Part shown: piece by piece, positions 6,917 through 13,642 of the stretch
Layout of the letters: each line of letters starts with the position of its first letter
Position numbering within the stretch: the first letter of the stretch is position 1
DNA from: UBA3940 sp964506005
Lineage (GTDB): Bacteria > Chloroflexota > Anaerolineae > Aggregatilineales > UBA3940
DNA length: 17,445 bases
Assembly: GCA_964506005.1 (NCBI GenBank)
Contig: CAZDLX010000061.1
Span: 1-17,445, forward strand
Direction: 5' to 3'
Made by a program: the position numbers and the translations under genes
The notes under the pieces: generated by a model
What the model saw: only the letters and a program-made list of their open reading frames with translations
Databases searched by the model: none
What the model was told of the DNA's origin: nothing

Positions 6917-8866
6917 ATGGCCGATTTCAACCCATCCCCGCGTGACAGGCTGACCATTGGCGGCCTGGCATACCAGGTCATGCCCCACCCTGCCGTGCCC
7001 TCGTTCGCCTTCGGCCAGGAAGGGCGCAAGGCGTTCGTGTTCCAGCTCTCCGGCGGCCCGGATCAGGGCCTGTACGCGCTTAAGAAGTTCAAGGAGGCGT
7101 TCCGCCTGCCGGAGCTGGTCGAGATCAACAACCAGCTGGCCCGCTTCGCCCAGTGGCCGGGGCTTGAGGTCTGCAACCGCGAGTGCCTGCACAACGCGCG
7201 CCATGCCGACATCCTGAGCCAGTATCCCGACCTTGAGTTTGCGGTGCTGATGCCCTGGATCGGCGGCTCGACGTGGTACGACATGGTAATCGGCATGACG
7301 CCGCTCACCCGCCACGAGGCACTGGCCTACGCCGATGCCGTGGCGCAGGTACTGGCCCAGCTCGAAGAGGCCCGGCTGGCCCACTGCGACATCTCCGCGG
7401 CGAACGTCATCATCAACCCGAACACCGACCGCGCCCACCTCATCGACGTGGAAGACCTGTACGCGCCGGGGTTCGATGCGCCCGCCGCGCGCCCGGCTGG
7501 AACCGACGGCTACGCGCACCGTGAAGTCAAGAGCGGCTACTGGGGGCCGTATGCCGACCGCTTCAGCGGGGCGGTGATTATCAGCGAGATGGCGGCCTGG
7601 CACGTGCCGGAGATCCGCAAGCAGGCGGAGGAGGAGCACTACTTCGCGGTTGACGAGATGCACCAGGACACGCCGCACTACCGGCTGATGCGCGACGTGC
7701 TCGCCGACATCTCGCCCCGGCTGGCGGAGATCTTCGACGCGGCGTGGTTCTCGGACACGCTGGCGGATGCGCCGCCGCTCAAAGACTGGCACGAGGTCGT
7801 GCGCGAGGCGTTCCAGCGCGAGAACGTGGCCCGCGTCGCGCCGGAGTGGCGGGCCATCGGCCTGCCTGCCACCGCCCCCGAGGGCGCACCCACAGCACAG
7901 CCGGCGCAGCAGCCCAGGCCCATCCAGCCCGAGCCTGCCCAACCCGAACCCGCACAGCAGGCCGAGCAGACGCCCGCTTCCAGCCCGGCTTCGCCTGCGC
8001 CAGCGCCGGCGGCCCAGCCCGCAGTGAAGCCTGCCGCGGCCCAGCAGTCACCGCCGCCGCCGGGGCCGGTTGGCACCGCGCCCAGCCCCGCGCAGCCCGC
8101 GCCACCGCAGCGGCTGCCCGCCACCGGCGGCCCGGTTGTGGAGTGGCGGCCCCTCGCCGTGCCGCAGCCACCGGAGGAACAGTCCTCACCGGCCCAGTGG
8201 CCCGGCGGGAGCCGCCCGATCATCGTGCCATCGCAGCCCGCTCCGGAGCCAGATCCCGAGCCCGAACCAGAGCCGCCGCCAGCCGCAGAGGCCGAGCCGG
8301 CTGTCGAGGCGGAGGACGAACCCGCGGTGACCGAGCCTATCGAACAGGAGGCAGATACGCTGCCCGAGGTCGATCCGGCACCGCAGGACGCCTATGTGGC
8401 TGAGCAGACGGATGAGGCAGAAGCCCCGGTCGAGGACTTCTGGCCCGAGGAAGAAGCGATTCTGGAGGCGCAGGCTGACGAAGACCTGTGGCCCGTCGAA
8501 GACCCCATCGGGGAGATCGCCTACGAAGACGCGTACGTCGAGGCGGTGGACTCAGCCTACGCGCGGCAGAGCGGGCTGCTCAAGCCGCTGCTCGACCTGA
8601 CGCACATCGACGAGCGCAACCGCCCGCACCTCGTGTGGACGGAGAGCCCGGCGGCGGAGGTCTATATTCTGGAAGAGGACAGCAACCCGAACTTCGACTC
8701 GCCGAAGGCCTATACCGTGCGCGCGGGCGGCGACACGCGCTGGTCGCCGCCGCTGTGGCCGCTCTGGCGGCGCTCGGGGCGGCTGTATTACCGGCTCCGC
8801 GCGGAAGCCGGCGACGAGGCCGGCCCGTGGAGCGACATCCTGCAGGTGCGTATCGGGCGGGGGTAG
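6917..8866 (+). CDS. Atypical Ser/Thr protein kinase with Pro/Glu-rich linker and FN3-like C-terminus (K2)
   Basis: The 649-residue product starts with a kinase domain (about 13-300) paralogous to K1. It has the loop FGQEGRKAFVF (32-42), ATP Lys in YALKKF (K56), catalytic loop HCDISAAN (D158, N163), DVED (D177) and GTDGY (195-199). HCD for HRD and DVED for DFG are shared with K1, as is an N-terminal PHP-VP motif before the glycine loop. Residues about 320-455 are Pro/Ala/Gln-rich and about 445-545 strongly acidic, giving a long disordered linker. Residues about 555-649 form one FN3-like module (SNPNFDSP, LYYRLRAEAG, GPWSD) most like those of P2. No membrane segment is seen. It closes the five-gene run and converges on hypE. 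The ATG has only a weak upstream GAGAAAG. Pairing with P2 through FN3 contacts is inference. Confidence 0.88.
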   Translation: MADFNPSPRDRLTIGGLAYQVMPHPAVPSFAFGQEGRKAFVFQLSGGPDQGLYALKKFKEAFRLPELVEINNQLARFAQWPGLEVCNRECLHNARHADILSQYPDLEFAVLMPWIGGSTWYDMVIGMTPLTRHEALAYADAVAQVLAQLEEARLAHCDISAANVIINPNTDRAHLIDVEDLYAPGFDAPAARPAGTDGYAHREVKSGYWGPYADRFSGAVIISEMAAWHVPEIRKQAEEEHYFAVDEMHQDTPHYRLMRDVLADISPRLAEIFDAAWFSDTLADAPPLKDWHEVVREAFQRENVARVAPEWRAIGLPATAPEGAPTAQPAQQPRPIQPEPAQPEPAQQAEQTPASSPASPAPAPAAQPAVKPAAAQQSPPPPGPVGTAPSPAQPAPPQRLPATGGPVVEWRPLAVPQPPEEQSSPAQWPGGSRPIIVPSQPAPEPDPEPEPEPPPAAEAEPAVEAEDEPAVTEPIEQEADTLPEVDPAPQDAYVAEQTDEAEAPVEDFWPEEEAILEAQADEDLWPVEDPIGEIAYEDAYVEAVDSAYARQSGLLKPLLDLTHIDERNRPHLVWTESPAAEVYILEEDSNPNFDSPKAYTVRAGGDTRWSPPLWPLWRRSGRLYYRLRAEAGDEAGPWSDILQVRIGRG

Positions 8867-8887
8867 GGCTGCGGCAGATCCGATTCT

Positions 8888-9000
8888 ACCCCATCCCCCG
8901 GCCCCTTCCCCGCTGGCAGGGAAGGGGGGTTGTGTATGCCCCTCCCTGCTAGCGGGGAGGGGATAGCGATGCGCCAGAGCGCATCGCTAGGGGTGGGGTT
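8888..9000. repeat. Composite nested palindrome, family B (copy 2), in a convergent spacer
   Basis: Three hairpins lie in series: CCCCTTCCC (8902-8910) with GGGAAGGGG (8919-8927), CCCCTCCC (8939-8946) with GGGAGGGG (8955-8962), and the perfect stem at 8964-8989. An outer CCCCATCCCC and GGGGTGGGG pair brackets the whole. It fills most of the 151-base gap between K2 and hypE, which converge here. It belongs with the elements at 300-412 and 14989-15080. Confidence 0.75.
8964..8989. terminator. Likely bidirectional hairpin terminator between K2 and hypE
   Basis: TAGCGATGCGC (8964-8974) and GCGCATCGCTA (8979-8989) form a perfect 11-bp stem with loop CAGA. The position between two convergent genes fits a two-way terminator. 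Neither side has a proper T-run, so it may only stabilise transcript ends. Confidence 0.45.
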
Positions 9001-9017
9001 TCGACCATCAACACACC

Positions 9018-10091
9018 CTAGCAGATCCGCGGTAGCTGCTCCCCTACGAGCGTATCGACCACCCGCGAGCCGCCGATACCCGTCCGCGCGGTCACCACAC
9101 CGGGGTGGGCCTCGACGACCTGCCCGATAATCGCCGCCTCCCGCCCGCGCGGGTGGTTCCGCATCGCTGCAAGCAGCGGCTCGGCGGCGTCCTCCGACAC
9201 CACGGCGACCAGCTTGCCCTCGTTGGCCACGTAGAACGGATCCAGCCCGAGCATCTCGCAGGCGGCGCGCACCGCGGGCGGGATGGGCACCGCGTCCTCG
9301 TCGATCTCGATGCCGACGCCGGACGAGTGCGCGAACTCGTTGAGTGTGGCAGCCAGCCCGCCGCGTGTCGGGTCGCGCAGCGCGCGGATATCACGCCGGG
9401 CGGCGAGCATCGCGGCGACGAGGTCGTGCAGAGGCTGGGAGTCACTCTCCAGCGCGGTCTCGAACGTCAACCCCTCGCGCACCGACAGAATCGCGATGCC
9501 GTGCTCGCCGATGGCCCCGCTGACCAGGATTACGTCGCCGGGGCGCGCGTTCGAGGCGGCGATGTCAACGCCCTCGGGGATCAGCCCGATACCCGTCGTG
9601 TTGATGTAGACGCCGTCGCCGTGCCCCTTCTCGACCACCTTCGTATCGCCCGTCACGACCTGCACGCCAGCCTCGCGGGCGGCCGCCGCCATCGAGGTGG
9701 TGATGCGCCCCAGCGTGTCGATGGGCAGCCCTTCCTCAAGGATGAACCCCGCGCTGAGGAACAGCGGCGTCGCGCCGCTCATGGCCAGGTCATTCACCGT
9801 ACCGTGGACGGACAGGCTGCCGATGTCGCCGCCGGGGAAGAACAGCGGCGTCACGGTGAAGGTGTCCGTCGAGAAGGCGAGGCGCGCGCCGCCCAGCTCC
9901 AGCACAGCCTGGTCGCCCAGCATGTCGAGGATGGGGTTGTCGAACAGCGGCTTGAAGATGTGCTCGACGAGGTCGGCGGAGAGCTTGCCGCCGCCGCCGT
10001 GCCCCAGGATGATGTTCGGGTAGTCGCGCAGGGGCATGGGGCACACCCAGCCCTCCGCCTGGATGGTCTCGCGCTCGTCGTGGTTGGTCAT
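9018..10091 (-). CDS. hypE: HypE, hydrogenase maturation carbamoyl dehydratase
   Basis: The 357-residue length fits HypE. HypE takes a carbamoyl group from HypF onto its C-terminal Cys and dehydrates it with ATP to a thiocyanate, which supplies cyanide to the iron of [NiFe] hydrogenases through HypCD. The sequence ends in PRIC, the family hallmark, so the acceptor Cys is the last residue. The AIR-synthase-like fold shows HGGGGK (31-36), AFSTDTF, VTGDTKVV and RDPTRGGLA. The ATG start has GGAGG five bases away (10096-10100) and a promoter-like pair further upstream. No hydrogenase structural gene and no hypABCDF is in the window, so partners must lie elsewhere or the gene is a remnant. The sequence itself looks intact. 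Related AIR-synthase-fold proteins (SelD, PurM, ThiL) lack the PRIC end. Confidence 0.95.
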   Translation of the reverse strand: MTNHDERETIQAEGWVCPMPLRDYPNIILGHGGGGKLSADLVEHIFKPLFDNPILDMLGDQAVLELGGARLAFSTDTFTVTPLFFPGGDIGSLSVHGTVNDLAMSGATPLFLSAGFILEEGLPIDTLGRITTSMAAAAREAGVQVVTGDTKVVEKGHGDGVYINTTGIGLIPEGVDIAASNARPGDVILVSGAIGEHGIAILSVREGLTFETALESDSQPLHDLVAAMLAARRDIRALRDPTRGGLAATLNEFAHSSGVGIEIDEDAVPIPPAVRAACEMLGLDPFYVANEGKLVAVVSEDAAEPLLAAMRNHPRGREAAIIGQVVEAHPGVVTARTGIGGSRVVDTLVGEQLPRIC

Positions 10092-10119
10092 GGTTCCTCC
10101 GCGGTAATCGTCCTTTGAG

Positions 10120-10146
10120 AGTATAAATCCTGTGCGCCGATGTCAC
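10120..10146 (-). promoter_or_regulatory. Probable hypE promoter
   Basis: Reading the minus strand, GTGACA (10146-10141, five of six matches to TTGACA) is followed after 15 bases by TATACT (10125-10120). The spacer is slightly short. Transcription would start about 20-25 bases before the hypE ATG, leaving room for the GGAGG site. Confidence 0.5.
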
Positions 10147-10196
10147 GAAAAGAGGGGCAGCGGAAAACGCGACGAATAAGGTTTAGGCGGAGCGCC

Positions 10197-10340
10197 GCCC
10201 GAGAATGAATTCTCGGGCTATGTATAATTGTCCCCTGCGGGACAGCCGGCGCGGTGCGCCGGTCCGCCTGCGGCGGGAGCAGGCCTGTCTCGTCGGCTTC
10301 AACCGACGATTGCACGTAGCCGGAGAATGGAATTCCCCGG
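10197..10340. repeat. Array of short hairpins (family A variants) between hypE and pepF
   Basis: Five inverted repeats follow each other in the divergent spacer: GCCCGAGAA/TTCTCGGGC (10197-10218), GTCCC/GGGAC (10230-10243), CCGGCGC/GCGCCGG (10246-10262), CGTCGG/CCGACG (10291-10308) and an imperfect CCGGAGAA/TTCCCCGG (10320-10340). The first and last resemble the repeats at 195 and 17347. The spacer from 10092 to 10461 contains no plausible gene besides these and the two promoter candidates. This looks like a mosaic REP-type element. Confidence 0.65.
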
Positions 10341-10408
10341 CGTAGTGGGGCACGAGGCCACCGTCTCACCGGGCATGCGGCAGCCCCCCTGCCCGACACA
10401 GAGGCGCG

Positions 10409-10417
10409 TGCTATAAT
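10409..10417 (+). promoter_or_regulatory. Extended -10 promoter for pepF
   Basis: TGCTATAAT is a perfect TGn + TATAAT element 45 bases before the pepF ATG. The 11-mer GTGCTATAATC is repeated exactly at 13597-13607 plus the next base, before the DUF3048 gene. No good -35 box is seen, as expected for extended -10 promoters. Confidence 0.6.
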
Positions 10418-10461
10418 CTCCGCACCTGTCCCGTTGGAGATGCAATGGAGAATAACGCAGA

Positions 10462-12261
10462 ATGAGCCAGAACGAAGCCACGCTCACCGGCGCTGAAGAG
10501 GTCGCATGGAACCTTGCCGACCTGTACGCCGGCACGGAAGACCCCGCCATTGAGCAGGACATGCAGAGCTCGCTGGCAACGGCAGACCAGTTGGCAGAGC
10601 AGTTCAAGGGCCGCATCGCAGAGCTCGACAACGCCGGGCTGCACGAGATGCTCTCGATGTACGAGGGGCTGATGGCTGCTGCCTTTAAGCTCAACGCCTA
10701 CGCCTACCTGCTGTGGTCGGTCAACACCGAGGACCCGGCCCGCGGGGCGCTGCGCCAGAAGATCGAGGAGTACAGCGCACAGCTCCAGCAGAAGCTGGTT
10801 TTTGTGCAGCTTGAGTGGGCCGACGTACCCGAGGAGCAGGCACAGGCCCACATCGGCGACCCGGCGCTGAGTGATTACCGGCACTGGCTCGAGGTCGCGC
10901 GGCAGCAGAAGCCGTATCTACTCAGCGAGCCCGAAGAGCGCATCCTCGCCGAGAAGGACGTGACCGGGCGCGCAGCGTGGGCCCGCTTCTTTGACGAGGT
11001 GCACAGCGCCAACCGCTACGAGTGGGAGGGCGAGCAGGTGCCGCTGGAGCGCGTGCTGGCCCAGCTCTACAACACCGACCGCGACGTGCGCCGGCGCGCG
11101 GCGAAGAGCATCACCGAGGGGTTGCGCAAGATCAGCCGCACCGTGACCTACGTTATGAACACCATGCTGGCCGACAAGGCGTCGGATGACCGGCTGCGCG
11201 GCTACCCGTCATGGATCACCTCGCGCAACCTGCGCAACGAGGTGGACGACGCCTCAGTGGAGGCGCTGATCCAGGCGGTCACGGCGCGCTATGACATCGT
11301 AGCGCGTTACTACCGGCTCAAGGCGCGGCTGCTCGGCATCGACGAGCTGACGGACTACGACCGCTACGCGCCGCTGCCTGCCGCCGACAAATTCTACCTC
11401 TGGGAGGAGGCCACCGCGCTCGTGCAGAACGCCTACGGCACCTTCCATCCGCGGCTGGCGGAGATCGTCGGCGAGTTCTTCGACAAGCGCTGGATCGACG
11501 CGCCGGTGCGCCCCGGCAAGCTCGGCGGGGCCTACAGCGCGAGCACCACGCCGGAGCTGCACCCGTACATCATGCTGAACTACGAGGGCCGCCCGCGCGA
11601 CGTGATGACGCTGGCGCACGAGCTCGGCCACGGCATCCACCAGTACGTCTCGCGCGAGCAGAACATGCTCCAGTACGACACCCCGCTGACGACCGCCGAG
11701 ACGGCGTCGGTGTTCGGCGAGATGCTGACCTTCCAGGACATGCTCCGCAAGGAGGACGACCCGGAAGTGCGGCTGGCGATGCTGACCTCGAAGCTGGAGG
11801 ACTCGTTCGCGACGGTGTTCCGGCAGATCGCGATGAATCGCTTCGAGCACGGGATGCACACTGCCCGGCGCGAGCAGGGCGAGCTGACCACCGAGCAGTT
11901 CAGCGAGCTGTGGCTCCAGACTCAGCGCGACATGTTCCAGGGCAGCGTCACGATGACCGACGACTACGGCATCTGGTGGTCGTACGTGCACCACTTCGTG
12001 GCCTACCCCGGCTACGTGTACGCCTACGCCTTCGGCGAGCTGCTGGTACTGGCGCTCTACGCGCGGTACGAGGCGCAGCCGGAGGGCTTCGCGGATGCCT
12101 ACATCGGCATGTTGACCGCGGGCGGCTCGGACTGGCCCCACGAGATCGTCAAGCCGCTGGGCATCGACCTGAGCGACCCCGGCTTCTGGTCGCAGGGGCT
12201 GGACATCCTCGACGAGATGGTGGGGCAGGCTGAGGCGCTGGCCGAAGAGCTGGGGAAGTAG
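10462..12261 (+). CDS. pepF: Oligoendopeptidase F (M3 family zinc metallopeptidase)
   Basis: The 599-residue length is typical of PepF and M3B oligopeptidases, which cut short peptides in the cytoplasm. The zinc site is HELGH (H386, E387, H390) with the third ligand Glu about 23 residues on in TAETASVFGE (E413). Further family signatures are GAYSA before the site and YPGYVYAYAFGELL near the C-terminus, a region that closes the substrate cavity. No signal peptide is visible. The ATG has GGAG about 11 bases upstream and an extended -10 promoter 45 bases upstream. It is monocistronic, followed by a palindrome and then a gene on the opposite strand. The likely role is peptide recycling; the exact specificity cannot be read from sequence. 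Confidence 0.93.
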   Translation: MSQNEATLTGAEEVAWNLADLYAGTEDPAIEQDMQSSLATADQLAEQFKGRIAELDNAGLHEMLSMYEGLMAAAFKLNAYAYLLWSVNTEDPARGALRQKIEEYSAQLQQKLVFVQLEWADVPEEQAQAHIGDPALSDYRHWLEVARQQKPYLLSEPEERILAEKDVTGRAAWARFFDEVHSANRYEWEGEQVPLERVLAQLYNTDRDVRRRAAKSITEGLRKISRTVTYVMNTMLADKASDDRLRGYPSWITSRNLRNEVDDASVEALIQAVTARYDIVARYYRLKARLLGIDELTDYDRYAPLPAADKFYLWEEATALVQNAYGTFHPRLAEIVGEFFDKRWIDAPVRPGKLGGAYSASTTPELHPYIMLNYEGRPRDVMTLAHELGHGIHQYVSREQNMLQYDTPLTTAETASVFGEMLTFQDMLRKEDDPEVRLAMLTSKLEDSFATVFRQIAMNRFEHGMHTARREQGELTTEQFSELWLQTQRDMFQGSVTMTDDYGIWWSYVHHFVAYPGYVYAYAFGELLVLALYARYEAQPEGFADAYIGMLTAGGSDWPHEIVKPLGIDLSDPGFWSQGLDILDEMVGQAEALAEELGK

Positions 12262-12284
12262 GCGCAGGTACGTCAACAACGATG

Positions 12285-12313
12285 GTAGGGGCGGGTCTGA
12301 GACCCGTCCCTAC
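12285..12313. terminator. Palindrome after pepF, probable terminator and dispersed repeat (family C)
   Basis: GTAGGGGCGGGTCT (12285-12298) pairs with AGACCCGTCCCTAC (12300-12313) with one G-T pair. It lies 24 bases after the pepF stop. A degraded second copy appears to bracket the tandem repeat downstream, with AGGGTCG near 12336 and AGACCCGCCCCTGC at 12420-12433. No T-run follows. Confidence 0.55.
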
Positions 12314-12351
12314 GTAAGGCCCACATTTATAACGGTAGGGTCGCGATGTGC

Positions 12352-12416
12352 GATGCGGTCGATGCTGTGCATCGTGCATCGACAGCATCGACAGCATCGA
12401 CAGCATCGACCGCATC
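12352..12416. repeat. 9-bp tandem repeat inside a perfect 17-bp inverted repeat
   Basis: The unit CATCGACAG occurs three times exactly (12377-12403), then once as CATCGACCG (12404-12412). The first arm GATGCGGTCGATGCTGT (12352-12368) is the exact reverse complement of 12400-12416, so the whole block can fold as one hairpin with the repeats in the loop. It lies in the convergent spacer between pepF and the D-lactate dehydrogenase gene (12262-12490), where I see no gene. Confidence 0.8.
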
Positions 12417-12490
12417 CTTAGACCCGCCCCTGCAACGTCAGTCACAGGATTATTCACCCTACGCCGCGCCCGGCACCTGCTCTGGCGGCC

Positions 12491-13516
12491 TCAGTCGCCC
12501 GCCCGCACGACGTTGCGCATCACGTCCACCGTGACCTCCAGGTCGCAGCCGCCGATCTGCTCGAACTGGCTGATACTGCCGAGCGTGGTCTCGGCAATGT
12601 TCCGCATCGCCGTGTCGGTGAAGAACGCCTGGTGCCCGGTGATCAGCACGTTCGGCAGCGTGAGCAGCCGGGCGAAGGTGTCGTCCTGGATCACCTCGCC
12701 GGAGAGGTCCTCGTAGAACAGGTCCGCCTCCTCCTCGTACACGTCGAGGCCCAGGTAGCCGATCTTGCCCGACTTCAAGCCCTCGATGGCGGCTTCGGTG
12801 TCGAGCAGCGCGCCGCGGCTGGTGTTGATGACCATCACGCCATCCCGCATCTGGCTCACGGCCCTGGCGTCGATCAGGTGGTACGTTTCGGGCGTCAGCG
12901 GCGAGTGCAGCGAGATGATGTCCGAACGCCGGTACAGCTCCGGCAGATCGACGTACTCCCCGCCAAGCGCCTCGAAGTCGGGGTTGGGGAAGGGATCGTA
13001 GCCAAGCACGTGGCAGCCAAAGCCCAGCATGATCCGGGCCAGGATGCGCCCGATCTGCCCGGTGCCGATCACGCCAACCGTCTTACCGTGCAGGTCGAAG
13101 CCGAGCAGGCCCTCCAGCGCGAGGTTGCCTTCACGCACGCGGTTATAGGCCCGGTGGTACTTGCGGTTGAGGACGAGCATCAGGCCGACGGTATGCTCGG
13201 CCACGGAGTACGGCGAGTAGGCGGGCACGCGCACAACCGTCAGGCCCAGCCGGTCCGCGGCTTCGAGGTCGACGTGATTGTACCCCGCCGAGCGCAGCGC
13301 GATCAGGCAGACGCCCTGCTCGGCCAGCCGGTTGAGCACCCGTTCGCCGAGGTCGTCGTTGACAAAGGCGCACACCACGGGGCAGTTCTCGGCGAGCAGC
13401 GCCGTCTGGTATGTCAGGCGCGGCTCAAAGAAGACGAGCTCATGCCCGTGAGTCTCGTTGGCGGTGCTCAGGAACCGCCGGTCGTAGGATTTTGTACTGA
13501 AGACGGCTACACGCAT
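12491..13516 (-). CDS. ldhA: D-lactate dehydrogenase (D-2-hydroxyacid dehydrogenase family)
   Basis: The 341-residue product matches fermentative NAD-dependent D-lactate dehydrogenase, which interconverts pyruvate and D-lactate. The Rossmann motif GTGQIG (151-156) is followed by an Asp in GYDP (D174), favouring NAD over NADP. The catalytic Arg (NTSRG, R234), Glu (VYEEE, about E263) and His (TGHQAFF, H295) are present. The segment DVYEEEADLFYED is characteristic of the LdhA subgroup rather than glycerate or formate dehydrogenases. I chose the ATG at 13516 because AGGAGAG lies at ideal spacing (13524-13530) and the protein then starts MRVAVFSTK as the family does; an in-frame ATG at 13564 would add 16 unlikely residues. 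It diverges from the DUF3048 lipoprotein gene. The substrate could be another short 2-oxoacid. Confidence 0.9.
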   Translation of the reverse strand: MRVAVFSTKSYDRRFLSTANETHGHELVFFEPRLTYQTALLAENCPVVCAFVNDDLGERVLNRLAEQGVCLIALRSAGYNHVDLEAADRLGLTVVRVPAYSPYSVAEHTVGLMLVLNRKYHRAYNRVREGNLALEGLLGFDLHGKTVGVIGTGQIGRILARIMLGFGCHVLGYDPFPNPDFEALGGEYVDLPELYRRSDIISLHSPLTPETYHLIDARAVSQMRDGVMVINTSRGALLDTEAAIEGLKSGKIGYLGLDVYEEEADLFYEDLSGEVIQDDTFARLLTLPNVLITGHQAFFTDTAMRNIAETTLGSISQFEQIGGCDLEVTVDVMRNVVRAGD

Positions 13517-13552
13517 CTTGACGCTCTCCTCTTTCTGCGAATCACCTTTCTC

Positions 13553-13558
13553 AGTATA
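13553..13558 (-). promoter_or_regulatory. Possible -10 box for ldhA
   Basis: On the minus strand TATACT lies 37 bases before the chosen ATG, leaving space for the AGGAGAG ribosome site. No convincing -35 hexamer is visible. Its position supports the shorter start, since a transcript from here would begin downstream of the alternative ATG at 13564. Confidence 0.4.
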
Positions 13559-13598
13559 GCGCATGGCGACCGGCAGAGTCGCCGCCCCTGAAGCCGGG

Positions 13599-13607
13599 TG
13601 CTATAAT
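13599..13607 (+). promoter_or_regulatory. Extended -10 promoter for the DUF3048 lipoprotein gene
   Basis: TGCTATAAT, identical to the pepF element and with the same GTGCTATAATC context, lies 35 bases before the ATG at 13643. It is back to back with the ldhA -10 candidate about 40 bases away, so one regulator could affect both genes. Confidence 0.6.
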
Positions 13608-13642
13608 CCCCCCTCGACGCTGACCCGGAGCAGCAGATACTC

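Noticed and set aside
4375..7029. An 884-codon minus-strand open frame opposite P2
   Set aside because: It mirrors the FN3 repeats in antisense; composition is Arg/His/Leu/Pro-rich and no domain is recognisable. Similar shadows at 2141-4114, 6704-7942, 11254-12279, 14663-16033 and 15811-17226 were dropped for the same reason.
561..8866. Naming the five genes as a confirmed terY-P anti-phage system
   Set aside because: Only the domain set matches; no other ter genes, effector nuclease or mobile-element context is present, so gene symbols and a defence role cannot be assigned from sequence alone.
12377..12412. CRISPR array
   Set aside because: The 9-bp units are contiguous with no spacers and no cas gene is near, so this is a simple tandem repeat.
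13517..13564. Longer ldhA start at 13564
   Set aside because: It would add a charged 16-residue leader not seen in the family, would lie upstream of the -10 candidate, and has no good ribosome site, unlike ATG 13516.
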